Counted from the first letter of the stretch, positions 23,506 to 34,800 are shown. The stretch: DNA of 40,654 nt from Bacteroidota bacterium (GCA_013288205.1 JABDCH010000013.1:1-40654); one strand, 5' to 3'. Notes: a model not told the origin generated them from the sequence alone. Numbers and translations: made by a program.

Positions 23506-26500
23506 AATTGATACCCGCGGCACACGAGCTTATTACAAGTATGAGGTCCTTTTTTCAAATTAATACCCCAAAAAAAGGTTATCTGAATGAGGAACCATTG
23601 AGGGAAGAATTATTTAGTTCTGACCAGATGGAACGTTTTGGCAAAGTACTTGCAGGAACCCATAAACTAAGCACCAAACGGGCAAAAGATCATTTACTCA
23701 AACGGCTTACAGATAATGAGAATACCTTATACGAAGCACGCAAGCTCCTCACTAATTCCATCAAAAAAAAATACCAGATTACGCCAGCGGGCGAATGGTT
23801 AATAGATAACTTCTACCTAATAGAAGAACATATCCGGAATGCTAAACTGCATTTCCCGAAAGATTATAGCGAAGGGCTACCACACTTATTAAATGGTACA
23901 TCAGCAGGACTTACACGGGTATATGACATTGTTCTAAGGATAATTTCGCATAGCGACGGAAGAATAGATATAGAGAGCCTGAGCAGTTTTATAAAAGCTT
24001 ACCAAACTGTTACAACTTTAAAATTAGGTGAATTGTGGGCCATACCTATTATGCTTCGCTTGGCACTGATTGAAAACTTACGGCGTGTGTCAGCCCGGAT
24101 TGCCCTTGACAGGGTGGATGGAAATTTAGCAGATTATTGGGCGAAAAAAATGATCGAAACTTCAGAGAAAGACCCTAAAAATCTGATACTCGTAATTGCA
24201 GACATGGCGCGCTCCAATCCTCCAATGGTGAGTGCCTTTGTATCTGAATTAATACGTCAACTGCGAGGAAAAGGACCTGATTTGGCATTATCGCTCAACT
24301 GGATAGAACAGCAATTATCAGAAAGTGGTTTAACAAGCGCTGAGTTGGTAAATGCGGAAATTCAGAAGCAGGCCGCCGACCAGGTTTCCATGAGCAACAG
24401 TATAGGCAGCCTACGTTTGCTCGACGCAAAAGATTGGCGTGAGTTTGTAGAAGAACACAGCATTGTTGAACAGACGCTCCGTGAAGATAATGACGGCATT
24501 TATGGATTAATGGATTTTTCGACACGCGACAGATATCGTCACGTAGTAGAATATATTGCAAAAAAAAGCAAGATAACCGAGCATGAAGTGGCTTTTATAG
24601 CTATCCGCTTAATGCGTGAAAATTCACTCGCGAACAATAACGATACCCGTACATCGCATGTGGGGTACTACCTGATTGGAGATGGTGTAAAACAAACCAA
24701 AAAATTGGCTAAAATGCACATCTCGGGTTTCCAACAGATACGGGATGCACTGAAAAAATACACTTTCCAAATGTATTTGCTTACCATTTTCTTAATTACA
24801 TTCTTAATAGGTGCTGGTCTTTTGCTGAGAGCGTATTGGGATATCAAAAATCCGTGGCTTCTTTCGTTAATTGCATTTCTTTCTCTTCTATGCACAAGCC
24901 AGCTTGCAATCTCCGTTGTTAACTTCTTTTCTACTATATGGTTTAAGCCCAATTTACTTCCAAGGATGGACTTCGCCCATGCCATTCCCCCGGAATCTCG
25001 CACGTTGGTGGTAGTTCCCTCCATGTTGACCGGTACTGAAGAGATAGAGAACTTAGTGGAAGCGTTGGAAGTTCGTTTCCTGGCCAACCGGAATGATAAT
25101 TTACATTTTGGACTATTGACTGATTTTACCGATGCTTCCCAGGAAACACTTCCTGAAGACCAATCACTGGTTGATTTAGCCAAACAAAAAATAGAAGAAC
25201 TAAATAAAAAATACAAGAGGGATAAAAACGATTTATTTTATCTTTTTCATCGCCCGAGACGTTGGAATGCAAAGGAAGGCGCATGGATGGGTTACGAAAG
25301 AAAACGCGGTAAACTATCAGAATTAAATTCCTTATTGCGGGGAAGTTCACAAGATCGATTTTCCCTTGTCATAGGCGACCAGTCTATTTTTCCTGTTATA
25401 AGATATATTATTACGCTGGATGAGGATACGCAATTGCCTTTAGGGTCTGCCTGGAAGTTAATTGGAACAATGGCGCATCCCCTGAATCATGCATGGTATG
25501 ATGAAACGAAAAAACGGGTAACAAAAGGATATGGCATTCTTCAACCGCGGGTAACGGTAAGTTTACCCGACATAACAGGTTCTTTATATGCCCGCATGCA
25601 TGGAAATGAGCCGGGCATTGACCCTTACACCCGTGCGTCTTCAGATGTCTACCAAGATTTATTTGCTGAAGGCTCCTTTATAGGCAAAGGAATTTATGAT
25701 GTAGACATTTTTATAAAAGTATTGGATGGAAGATTCCGTGAAAACAGCATTTTAAGTCATGATTTACTGGAAGGCTGTTATGTCCGCTCAGGGCTTCTAA
25801 GTGATGTGCAATTATTCGAGAAGTATCCAACCACCTATATTGCCGACATAAAAAGGCGCTTGCGTTGGATTCGTGGCGATTGGCAGATCCTTGCCTGGTT
25901 GCTGCCTTTTGTTCCAGCCCCTGGAAAGCATTGGACCAAAAATCCTGTCTCCGGATTATCACGCTGGAAAATATTCGATAACATCCGGAGAAGTCTCTTT
26001 CCCCTGGCGCTTACAACCCTATTACTATTAGGATGGATTATACTGCCTTCTTCCTTATTTTGGACAATTGCCGTTTCGGGAATTATTGTTGTGCCTATTC
26101 TTATTACTTCTGCGTGGGATACGCTCCATAAACCTAAAGATGTCATTTTAACGCATCACATAAAAAATACAATTAACGGCATTGCAGATGTTTTTGTAAA
26201 AAACTTATTTACACTTATCTGTCTTCCGCATGAGGCTTTTTCTACTTTAAGGGCCATAATCCGCGCGTTATGGAAGATGCTTATCACACGAAAAAAACTG
26301 TTGGAATGGAACTCATTCGCCCATGAACAAAGGATAAAAAAAACAAGCATACTCAACTCCTATTCTTTCATGTGGGTAGAGCCATTTATCAGCTTAGCTG
26401 TATTTATCTGTTTAGTAATTTATTCTCCCACCAAGCTAATGATAGCGGAACCTATCCTGATACTTTGGCTCGTGGCGCCTTTTATCACCTGGTGGACAAG

Positions 26501-29500
26501 TAAACCAATTGCAAAACAGGTATCCGTACTTACTCATGAGCAGAATATTTTCCTGCGGAAGTTAGCAAGAAAAACATGGGCATTCTTTGAGCGTTTTGTT
26601 GAGAAGCAAGATAATTGGCTGCCTCCTGATAATTACCAGGAACAGCCGGTCATACTATTAGCACATCGAACATCTCCTACCAATATTGGGTTGTCATTAC
26701 TCTCCAGTTTATCGGCCTGCGAATTTGGCTACATAACTACGGGGCAACTTATTGAGCGAATAGCAAAGACAATAGGTACCATGGAAAATATGGAACGCTA
26801 CAAAGGACATTTTTATAACTGGTATGATACAGAATCATTGACCCCCTTAACGCCAAAATATATTTCAACTGTAGATAGTGGAAACCTTGCCGGGCATTTA
26901 CTTATATTAAGACAAGGATTGCTTGCTATACCCCATAAAAAAATATTAGGACTTAAATTATTTGAGGGCATCAGGGATACGTTACGTGTGCTTATGGATA
27001 CCTTGGAAGAAAAAGACAGCAAATTGCTACAACAATTTAAAATTGATTTAGAAGCAGCATGTAATTCTGATATTGTTACACGTTATGAAGTGAGCTTTTA
27101 CATAGGAACACTGACAAAAAATTTTACTTCCATTATTGAAAAACTGGATACGAATCCGGAAAGTGAAACCTATTGGTGGAAACAGGCGCTTGACAACCAA
27201 TTGCTGCGGATAAATGAAGATTTTAAAATCTATGAACCTTGGTTTTTATTGAGCTCTGCCCCACCTAAGTTTATAGATTTTCTTTCTATCAATACAAATT
27301 CAACACCCGAGGAATTATTAAAAACAGCCCTGGAATTACAAGCTGAGACAAATCGTTATCTAACTGAAACCAATACACCCGATGAAAATGAGTGGCTTCA
27401 ATTATTTAAAACTTCTTTAACCAATTCCATTAACCAGGTAAGCGAACAGATTGCCACCATTGAAAACCTGGCTGAACGGTGCAATCAACTGGCAGATATG
27501 GAATGGGATTTCTTGTTTAACAAATCACAAAATCTACTCACCATTGGTTACAATGTGCTGGAACACCGACTTGATTCTGGCTTTTATGATTTGCTGGCAT
27601 CGGAAGCCAGGTTATGTGTCTTCATTTGCATTGCCCAGGGAAAACTGCCTGAAGAGAGCTGGTTTGCACTGGGGCGTTTATTAACTAACGTAAATGGAGC
27701 TCCTATTCTTCTTTCCTGGAGTGGCTCTATGTTCGAATACCTTATGCCGCTTTTAGTAATGCCTACTTATGAAAATACATTACTTGACGAAACTTGTAAA
27801 GCCGCGGTAAAATGGCAAATTGAATACGGGAAGAAGACAGGAGAGGTTTGGGGCATTTCAGAATCGGGATATAATATGCTGAATGCTAATTCAAATTACC
27901 AATATCGTGCATTTGGCGCTCCGGGTTTAGGATTGAAGCGTGGGTTGGAAGAAGACTCCGTTATTGCTCCTTATGCATCTGCCATTGCACTTATGGTAGC
28001 CCCTGAAAAGGCCTGTGAAAACCTGGAGCTTCTATATAAAAAAGGATATGAAGGACGATACGGGTTTTATGAAGCCATAGACTTTACAGCGTCCCGTTTA
28101 CCAACCGGTCAATCAAGCGCTATTATTTATTCATTCATGGCCCATCACCAGGGAATGAGTCTACTGTCATTGGCTTATCTGCTCCTTGACAAACCTATGC
28201 AAAAACTATTCGAATCGGAACCACAATTTAAGGCAACACTTTTATTACTGCAGGAACGAATTCCGAAAGCCACAACATTCTTTGCGCATACTACCGATAT
28301 GAGCGATATTTCCTACACATCTGTTGGCACGGAAACAAGAACAATCACCACACCTAATACTCCTACACCCGAAGTGCAACTGCTCTCTAATGGAAGATAC
28401 CATGTAATGGTGACAAATGCAGGTGGAAGCTATAGCCGCTGGAGAAATCTTGCTGTTACACGTTGGCGTGAAGACAGCACATGCGATAATTGGGGCGCTT
28501 TCTGTTATATACGCGATTTATCCACTAATTCCATAAGCGGAAAGAAGAGAATGTACTGGTCGAATACCTACCAACCAACATTGAAAAAGGGTGAGAAGTA
28601 TGAAGCTGTGTTTTCACAAGGCCGCGCAGACTTTCATACTATCCATAACGAGATAGAAACAATCACTGAAATTGTTGTATCGCCCGAAGATGATATAGAA
28701 ATGAGAAGGGTACTCATAACTAATCTTTCGGGTGTTCGAAAAACTATTGAAGTTACAAGTTACGCAGAAGTAGTTCTTGCACCTCCCGATTCAGATTTAA
28801 TGCAGCAGGCATTCAACAGTCTTTTTGTGCAAACGGAAATCCTCCCGGAACAACATGCCATCCTTTGCACCCGCAGACCACGTTCTGGCGATGAGCAATC
28901 GCCCTGGATGTTCCATTTAATGACCTTGCAGGGAAAAGACCCGGTGGAAATATCTTACGAAACAGACCGAATGGAATTTATTGGCAGGGGGAATACAACT
29001 GCGAATCCGAAAGCGATGAAAATTCCAGGTAAGCTTTCAGGAAATCAAGGCTCAGTTTTAGACCCCATTGTTGCTATACGATATAAAATAATTCTGGAAC
29101 CCTATGAAACAGCGACGATAGACATGGTAATAGGTGTCGCTGAAACAAAAGAAGTATGCAAGAGCCTAGTAGATAAATATCAGGACAGACACCATAAAGA
29201 TCGTGTTTTTGAGCTTACCTGGACACATAGCCAGGTAGTGCTAAGGCAAATAAATGCAACAGAAGCCGATGCACAATTGTATGGTCGCCTTGCCAGTTCA
29301 ATTATATTTACCAATCCGTCGTTTCGTGCAGATGCTTCCATTCTCATTAATAACCGCAGAGGGCAGTCCGGTTTATGGGGATATTCCATTTCGGGAGATT
29401 TACCCATAGTCCTTTTGAAAGTGGAAGACCAAGCCAATATACAGTTGGTCAAACAACTTATACAAGCTCACTCCTACTGGCGTTTAAAAGGGCTTGCTGT

Positions 29501-32216
29501 TGATTTGGTGATTTGGAATGAAGAACATAGTGTATACAGGCAAGATTTTCAAAATGAGATTCAGGCATTGATTCCGGTTGAATTAAGAGACCATCCGGGA
29601 GGGATTTTTGTGAGAGCATCGGATCAGATATCCAATGAAGACAGAATATTATTTCAAACAGTAGCCCGTGTTAATATTTCGGATAGCGCCGGAACATTAG
29701 CTGACCATATTAAACGTAAACCACTTACAAAGGTGGTGATTCCATATATTACTCCTTCAGTTGTCAGTCATCCTCCAGTAGTTAATAACCTACATTCCAA
29801 AGCGACAATATTTTTCAATGGATTAGGAGGTTTCAGCTCTGATGGCAGCGAGTATATCGTTACGATGGATAGAAAAAACAGAACTCCTGCACCCTGGGTG
29901 AATGTAATTGCAAATCCATATTTCGGAACTGTGATTTCAGAAAGTGGAGGGGCCTATACCTGGACTGAAAATGCACATGAGTTAAGGCTTACCCCATGGA
30001 ATAATGACCCTGTAAGTGATTCAGGCGGAGAAGCATTTTATCTGCGGGATGAAGAGACGGGACATTTCTGGTCAACTACGCTTCTCCCGGCTGGGAGCGA
30101 ATCACCCTATATTACGCGGCATGGCTTTGGCTATAGCGTTTTTGAACATACCGAAGATGGGATATACTCGGAAATGACAGTACATGTAGATATTGAAGCA
30201 ACTATTAAATTCATCGTATTAAAAATACGCAATCAATCCGGCAGATCACGGAAATTATCGGCAACAGGTTATATAGAATGGGTTCTTGGCACTAACAGGA
30301 TGAAAACAGCTATGCATATTCATACGGAAATAGACCCGGACAGTGGAGCACTTTTTGCCAGAAATCCTTACGATATTGAAGTTTCCGGTAGGGTTGCATT
30401 TTTTGATGTAGACTATGCTAAAAAGACATTTACTGCTGATCGTTCTGAATTTATAGGCCGTAACGGCAACTTGAGAAACCCCAACGCTATGTCACGAATA
30501 AAACTTTCCGGAAGGATTGGGCTCGCGTTAGACCCCTGTGCTGCCATTCAGGTTCCGTTTGACCTGTCAGATGGTGAAGAAAACGAAATCATTTTCAGAC
30601 TTGGTTCAGGAAAAAACTCTAATGATGCAAGCAGCCTGGTTCGGCGATTCCGGGGAAGCATGGTAGCAAATGATTCATTGGAAAAGGTAAAAGAATATTG
30701 GAAACATGCAGTTGGGGCTTTGCAGGTAGAAACTCCGGATGCGGCAATAAATATTATTACCAACGGATGGCTTACTTATCAAACAATTTCCTCTCGCCTA
30801 TGGGGACGGAGCGGATATTACCAATCTGGGGGCGCTTTTGGTTTCAGAGACCAGTTGCAAGATGTACTATCCCTTCTACATACATTACCTCATCTCGCCC
30901 GCGAACAAATTTTACTCTCCGCATCACGACAATTTAAAGAAGGGGATGTGCAGCATTGGTGGCATCCGCCAATAGGGCAAGGTGTAAGAACACGATGTTC
31001 TGACGATTATCTTTGGCTGCCTCTTGCAACTGCTCTTTATTCGCTAACAACTGGAGATTCTGGTATATTGGATGAGTCAGTTTATTTTCTGGATGGAAGA
31101 CAATTGAATCTGGGAGAAGAATCCTATTATGATACTCCTACCCGATCCCGTAAATCTGCCACACTTTATGAGCATTGTGTACAAGCTATCAACCACGGGT
31201 TTACGTATGGCGAACATGGACTGCCTTTAATGGGTACCGGAGATTGGAATGATGGATATGATAAGGTAGGCAATAACGGTAAAGGAGAAAGCGTGTGGAT
31301 GGCCTTCTTTCTGTATGATATACTTGTTCGGTTTGAAGGAATTGCAATGTTACATAAAGACTCAGCTTTTGCTGATACATGCAGAAAAAAAGCTCAGCAA
31401 TTAAAAGAAAATATCGATAAAAATGCATGGGATGGACAATGGTACAAACGTGCCTGGTTTGACAATGGAACACCATTGGGGTCTTTCAGTAATGAAGAAT
31501 GTAAAATTGACTCCATTTCTCAAAGTTGGTCTGTTCTGTCAGGAGCAGGCAATGCAGATCGCGCGAAATTAGCTATGGAAGCAGCATACAAAAACCTAGT
31601 ACAAAAGGATGCCCAGATAATTCAACTATTGGAGCCGCCATTTGATAAATCTCCATTAAACCCTGGGTACATAAAAGGATATGTGCCTGGCGTAAGAGAG
31701 AACGGTGGACAATATACCCATGCTGCCGTATGGATGATAATGGCATTTGCCAAATTAGGTGATAATAACCGTGTTTGGGAATTATTAAACTTGATAAATC
31801 CGATTAATCATGGTAAAACCCCGGAAGCAATTGCAACCTACAAAGTTGAGCCTTATGTTTTGGCTGCCGATGTATATGCTCGTGCACCCCATGCCGGGCG
31901 TGGCGGATGGACTTGGTATACGGGCTCTGCCGGCTGGATGTATCAGCTCATAACACAATCTTTTCTTGGCCTTCAACAGGAGGGAAGCAAATTAAAATTT
32001 GCGCCTTGCGTTCCTAAAGAATGGGAATCATTTAAAATACATTACCGTTATTGGAAAACGATCTACCATATTGCGTTTACTCAAAAACAGTCATCAGCAG
32101 TCAGTGATCAGGTATTAAAGGAAATAAGTATTACAGTTGATGGAATTGAACAAGCAGATAAAACTATTACGCTTGTGGATGATGGTGTGGAGCATATGGT
32201 TGAAATCCAATTCTAA
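23502..32216 (+). CDS. Cyclic beta-1,2-glucan synthase-like giant protein (NdvB family)
   Basis: A 2904-residue membrane enzyme with the layout of cyclic beta-1,2-glucan synthases, which polymerise glucose from UDP-glucose, cyclise the chain and set its length. Order: N-terminal soluble region (1-410); two membrane spans (about 418-475); GT84-type glycosyltransferase (about 490-800) with TLDEDTQLPLG near 640 and RRLRWIRGDWQ near 785; further spans (about 830-875 and 955-1000); a glycoamylase-like cyclisation domain (about 1010-1575; SESGYNMLNANSNYQYRAFG, MAHHQGMSLLSLAYL); then two GH94-type beta-sandwich units and a GH94 catalytic (alpha/alpha)6 domain with GTGDWNDG near 2580. All main motifs look intact. 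The product would be a periplasmic glucan. Substrate and linkage follow the family and are not proven here. Confidence 0.92.
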   Translation: MKLIPAAHELITSMRSFFQINTPKKGYLNEEPLREELFSSDQMERFGKVLAGTHKLSTKRAKDHLLKRLTDNENTLYEARKLLTNSIKKKYQITPAGEWLIDNFYLIEEHIRNAKLHFPKDYSEGLPHLLNGTSAGLTRVYDIVLRIISHSDGRIDIESLSSFIKAYQTVTTLKLGELWAIPIMLRLALIENLRRVSARIALDRVDGNLADYWAKKMIETSEKDPKNLILVIADMARSNPPMVSAFVSELIRQLRGKGPDLALSLNWIEQQLSESGLTSAELVNAEIQKQAADQVSMSNSIGSLRLLDAKDWREFVEEHSIVEQTLREDNDGIYGLMDFSTRDRYRHVVEYIAKKSKITEHEVAFIAIRLMRENSLANNNDTRTSHVGYYLIGDGVKQTKKLAKMHISGFQQIRDALKKYTFQMYLLTIFLITFLIGAGLLLRAYWDIKNPWLLSLIAFLSLLCTSQLAISVVNFFSTIWFKPNLLPRMDFAHAIPPESRTLVVVPSMLTGTEEIENLVEALEVRFLANRNDNLHFGLLTDFTDASQETLPEDQSLVDLAKQKIEELNKKYKRDKNDLFYLFHRPRRWNAKEGAWMGYERKRGKLSELNSLLRGSSQDRFSLVIGDQSIFPVIRYIITLDEDTQLPLGSAWKLIGTMAHPLNHAWYDETKKRVTKGYGILQPRVTVSLPDITGSLYARMHGNEPGIDPYTRASSDVYQDLFAEGSFIGKGIYDVDIFIKVLDGRFRENSILSHDLLEGCYVRSGLLSDVQLFEKYPTTYIADIKRRLRWIRGDWQILAWLLPFVPAPGKHWTKNPVSGLSRWKIFDNIRRSLFPLALTTLLLLGWIILPSSLFWTIAVSGIIVVPILITSAWDTLHKPKDVILTHHIKNTINGIADVFVKNLFTLICLPHEAFSTLRAIIRALWKMLITRKKLLEWNSFAHEQRIKKTSILNSYSFMWVEPFISLAVFICLVIYSPTKLMIAEPILILWLVAPFITWWTSKPIAKQVSVLTHEQNIFLRKLARKTWAFFERFVEKQDNWLPPDNYQEQPVILLAHRTSPTNIGLSLLSSLSACEFGYITTGQLIERIAKTIGTMENMERYKGHFYNWYDTESLTPLTPKYISTVDSGNLAGHLLILRQGLLAIPHKKILGLKLFEGIRDTLRVLMDTLEEKDSKLLQQFKIDLEAACNSDIVTRYEVSFYIGTLTKNFTSIIEKLDTNPESETYWWKQALDNQLLRINEDFKIYEPWFLLSSAPPKFIDFLSINTNSTPEELLKTALELQAETNRYLTETNTPDENEWLQLFKTSLTNSINQVSEQIATIENLAERCNQLADMEWDFLFNKSQNLLTIGYNVLEHRLDSGFYDLLASEARLCVFICIAQGKLPEESWFALGRLLTNVNGAPILLSWSGSMFEYLMPLLVMPTYENTLLDETCKAAVKWQIEYGKKTGEVWGISESGYNMLNANSNYQYRAFGAPGLGLKRGLEEDSVIAPYASAIALMVAPEKACENLELLYKKGYEGRYGFYEAIDFTASRLPTGQSSAIIYSFMAHHQGMSLLSLAYLLLDKPMQKLFESEPQFKATLLLLQERIPKATTFFAHTTDMSDISYTSVGTETRTITTPNTPTPEVQLLSNGRYHVMVTNAGGSYSRWRNLAVTRWREDSTCDNWGAFCYIRDLSTNSISGKKRMYWSNTYQPTLKKGEKYEAVFSQGRADFHTIHNEIETITEIVVSPEDDIEMRRVLITNLSGVRKTIEVTSYAEVVLAPPDSDLMQQAFNSLFVQTEILPEQHAILCTRRPRSGDEQSPWMFHLMTLQGKDPVEISYETDRMEFIGRGNTTANPKAMKIPGKLSGNQGSVLDPIVAIRYKIILEPYETATIDMVIGVAETKEVCKSLVDKYQDRHHKDRVFELTWTHSQVVLRQINATEADAQLYGRLASSIIFTNPSFRADASILINNRRGQSGLWGYSISGDLPIVLLKVEDQANIQLVKQLIQAHSYWRLKGLAVDLVIWNEEHSVYRQDFQNEIQALIPVELRDHPGGIFVRASDQISNEDRILFQTVARVNISDSAGTLADHIKRKPLTKVVIPYITPSVVSHPPVVNNLHSKATIFFNGLGGFSSDGSEYIVTMDRKNRTPAPWVNVIANPYFGTVISESGGAYTWTENAHELRLTPWNNDPVSDSGGEAFYLRDEETGHFWSTTLLPAGSESPYITRHGFGYSVFEHTEDGIYSEMTVHVDIEATIKFIVLKIRNQSGRSRKLSATGYIEWVLGTNRMKTAMHIHTEIDPDSGALFARNPYDIEVSGRVAFFDVDYAKKTFTADRSEFIGRNGNLRNPNAMSRIKLSGRIGLALDPCAAIQVPFDLSDGEENEIIFRLGSGKNSNDASSLVRRFRGSMVANDSLEKVKEYWKHAVGALQVETPDAAINIITNGWLTYQTISSRLWGRSGYYQSGGAFGFRDQLQDVLSLLHTLPHLAREQILLSASRQFKEGDVQHWWHPPIGQGVRTRCSDDYLWLPLATALYSLTTGDSGILDESVYFLDGRQLNLGEESYYDTPTRSRKSATLYEHCVQAINHGFTYGEHGLPLMGTGDWNDGYDKVGNNGKGESVWMAFFLYDILVRFEGIAMLHKDSAFADTCRKKAQQLKENIDKNAWDGQWYKRAWFDNGTPLGSFSNEECKIDSISQSWSVLSGAGNADRAKLAMEAAYKNLVQKDAQIIQLLEPPFDKSPLNPGYIKGYVPGVRENGGQYTHAAVWMIMAFAKLGDNNRVWELLNLINPINHGKTPEAIATYKVEPYVLAADVYARAPHAGRGGWTWYTGSAGWMYQLITQSFLGLQQEGSKLKFAPCVPKEWESFKIHYRYWKTIYHIAFTQKQSSAVSDQVLKEISITVDGIEQADKTITLVDDGVEHMVEIQF

Positions 32217-32363
32217 TAATTCGAACTAATTAAAAACAATAGACTATCATTTTAAAAGTAGTCGCCTCAAAATCTTTATTTTAAAGAGAGCCCACAAGAG
32301 GTTCGAAATTCCTTTTTTAGTTTATTATCTGCTAAAACAAAATTTTATAATTTTTCTTTATGG

Positions 32364-32393
32364 TTGTGCTGAAAAGAAAGATTAATATATTTG
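32364..32393 (+). promoter_or_regulatory. Ordinary Bacteroidota promoter of the DUF2339 gene
   Basis: TTG at 32364-32366 and TATATTTG at 32386-32393, separated by 19 bp, match the -33/-7 consensus of the Bacteroidota primary sigma factor. No TGTAAC repeat is present. The rest of the 199-bp gap (32217-32415) is AT-rich; a weak 5-bp stem (GACTA...TAGTC) after the glucan synthase gene is not a convincing terminator. Confidence 0.65.
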
Positions 32394-32415
32394 TTTTCAT
32401 TCCAACAGTAATTCA

Positions 32416-34800
32416 ATGGCAATTACTTTTATACTTGTTGTTCTATTAATAGGTCTTATTGTATTGCCACTTGTATCTATTGCAGGTACTCAGCGAAATT
32501 CCATAAAAATGGATGAGCTCGAAAAGGAATTGAAGCAATTAAAGACTCAATTAGCTAATTACCAATCCGAAAAAAGTAAGGATTCCGCAAAAGAAGAAAT
32601 CAAAAAAGAAATATTCTCTACACCTGAACTGAAGACGGAAGATATTCCGGTGGCAAAAGAAACTGTCATTAAAGAGGCTATTGCTATTGACAGTATACCA
32701 AAATTCGAGTCGTCTGGTAAAAAAATAGCCCCTGTTAAGTCCGATTTTTATGATAAAATAACGGAACAAATCCGTTCTATGACAAGCTCGGAATGGGAGA
32801 CATTGATAGGAGGAAAAATTCTTAACCGCATCGGAGCGCTTGCAGTTATTATTGGTGTAGGGTTCTTTTTAAAATATGCTTTTGATAATAACTGGATAAC
32901 AGAAACAATGAGAGTGCTGATAGGTTTAGCAATTGGATTTCTATTGTTATTCGGCGGACATTATTATCACAAAAAAGGATTCCTTATTTTCTCAAGAGGA
33001 TTAATAGGCGCGGGTATAGCCATACTCTATTTGTCAGTTTATGCATCGTTTAACTATTATCATCTTGTTTCGCAAATTGTAGCATTCGCTATGATGATAG
33101 TGGTGACAATAATTTCTTTCTGGCAGGCTATTAAATATAACTCTCTTATTATTTCCTTATTCGGCTGGTTAGGAGCCACTCTCACCCCTTTTCTTTTGAG
33201 TACAGGTACTGCAAGCGAATCGGGATTATTATCGTATGTTGCTTTCCTGGATGTAGGTCTGCTATACATTGCAATGAAAAAGGAAAGATGGTTAATCCTC
33301 GAACCACTCTCATTACTTTCAACCATTCTTATTTACTCATCATGGAACTGGTCTTATTTTCTGCCGGATATGTGCCTCGAAACATCCTTATTTTTGTTCC
33401 TGCTCTGGGCTATCTTTTTAGCTTCTGAAATTATAAAAATATCTTCTTTAAAAAGAAAAATTACGCTGGTTGATCAAGGTATTTCGCTGACCAACGGAGG
33501 TTTTTTTTACCTATCGCTTTATTGGGCCGTAAATCCCTCACACCATCAACTGATGGGCGTACTAACCATTGTAGTTGCCGCAGCTTATTTGGGCATTTAT
33601 TTTTTAACCCGAAAAAAAAGGCAAGGTGAAGAATACTTGCTAACCCGCTATCTTTTTTCTACCCTTTTATTGTCGGTTTGCGCTTCATTTATCCAGTTTA
33701 AGAATTTTGAAATTACCATTGCACTCTCTATAGAATCTTTTCTGCTGACTTGGATAGCAAGAAAAGATAAGAACATTCTACTCAACCTAGCATCGATAGC
33801 TATATTGATACTTTCTATTTTTAATTTTCTTTTTATACCTACCGCATTTAATATAGATGCTAAAGAATTTTGTTTGTTATTTAATATGCGCTCTGCCGCA
33901 TTGATATCCGTATTATTGTCGGCTTTCGGGTCGGGTACCTCAATCCGCATAAATGATTTTAAATTTTCCAATATTATTAAGCCCGCTCTTACTTATACAT
34001 GGATTGCAGTTCTATTTACGCTAATTACGGTAGAAACAAGTGATCTATTTGATTGTTTGTGGACTAATTCAATTGGCAGCATACAAACTTTTTATAAAGA
34101 CAACTATATATGGGTTCTTGTGTTAGAGTGGATCATCCTTTCTTTACTCTTGTTTTATTATTCATTTAAACGGCAATTTATTCCTCACTTATATAGTAGC
34201 TTTATTATAACGGCGCTTATTTTATTTTTCTCTGTGATAAATGGATTCTTGAAATTCAGTCCTTTGTCTATGTTCTTACCCTTGATAAATATACGATCAA
34301 TCGCCTTATTAATTGTGTGCACATTACTATGGTTAATGTTAGCTACTATCCGAAGAGAGAATTACAACTTCCGAAAAACATTTGAAAAAATAGCCGGTAT
34401 TTCCATCGCCCTGCTTTTATTTATTTTGCTGACATCCGATACCCGAGATATATTTGGAAAGAAAATTGATTCGTTTTCGGAAAAAGATAGTACCCAGCTT
34501 TTGACCAGCACTGTTTATTTAATGCAACTTTGCCTGTCAGGAATATGGCTGTTATATTCCATTACCCTTATGATAGCCGGAATCTACAAGCGCAATTTTG
34601 GCATAAGAATTATATCTATTGTTTTATTCGGAATAACCATATTGAAGATTTTCTTTTACGACTTATCCAATTTAGATACTCTTCATCGCATATTTTCGTT
34701 TATCGGCTTAGGCTTCACTTTATTATCAGTCTCGTATCTATATCACAAGTATAAGCATCTTATTCTACCCGAAAAGCTAGCCGTTAAAAACCCGACATGA
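32416..34800 (+). CDS. DUF2339 multi-pass membrane protein
   Basis: A 794-residue inner-membrane protein. The N-terminal span (AITFILVVLLIGLIVLPLV) is followed by a coiled coil (about residues 30-60) and a Lys/Glu-rich linker. Then comes the DUF2339 core, opening with WETLIGGKILNRIGALAVII and GVGFFLKYAFDNNWI and continuing through about twenty hydrophobic spans to residue 785. Function is unknown for the family. It has its own promoter and lies 199 bp after the glucan synthase, so it is probably outside the operon and the regulon. Confidence 0.88.
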   Translation: MAITFILVVLLIGLIVLPLVSIAGTQRNSIKMDELEKELKQLKTQLANYQSEKSKDSAKEEIKKEIFSTPELKTEDIPVAKETVIKEAIAIDSIPKFESSGKKIAPVKSDFYDKITEQIRSMTSSEWETLIGGKILNRIGALAVIIGVGFFLKYAFDNNWITETMRVLIGLAIGFLLLFGGHYYHKKGFLIFSRGLIGAGIAILYLSVYASFNYYHLVSQIVAFAMMIVVTIISFWQAIKYNSLIISLFGWLGATLTPFLLSTGTASESGLLSYVAFLDVGLLYIAMKKERWLILEPLSLLSTILIYSSWNWSYFLPDMCLETSLFLFLLWAIFLASEIIKISSLKRKITLVDQGISLTNGGFFYLSLYWAVNPSHHQLMGVLTIVVAAAYLGIYFLTRKKRQGEEYLLTRYLFSTLLLSVCASFIQFKNFEITIALSIESFLLTWIARKDKNILLNLASIAILILSIFNFLFIPTAFNIDAKEFCLLFNMRSAALISVLLSAFGSGTSIRINDFKFSNIIKPALTYTWIAVLFTLITVETSDLFDCLWTNSIGSIQTFYKDNYIWVLVLEWIILSLLLFYYSFKRQFIPHLYSSFIITALILFFSVINGFLKFSPLSMFLPLINIRSIALLIVCTLLWLMLATIRRENYNFRKTFEKIAGISIALLLFILLTSDTRDIFGKKIDSFSEKDSTQLLTSTVYLMQLCLSGIWLLYSITLMIAGIYKRNFGIRIISIVLFGITILKIFFYDLSNLDTLHRIFSFIGLGFTLLSVSYLYHKYKHLILPEKLAVKNPT

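Noticed and set aside
23502-32216. Many reverse-strand and alternate-frame ORFs of 60-180 codons inside the giant gene
   Set aside because: They lie within a single intact 2904-codon frame with strong motifs and have no family resemblance; they are shadows.
23502-32216. Duplicate GH94-type sandwich units as a novel fusion
   Set aside because: Two such units are normal for known cyclic beta-1,2-glucan synthases of about 2800 residues.
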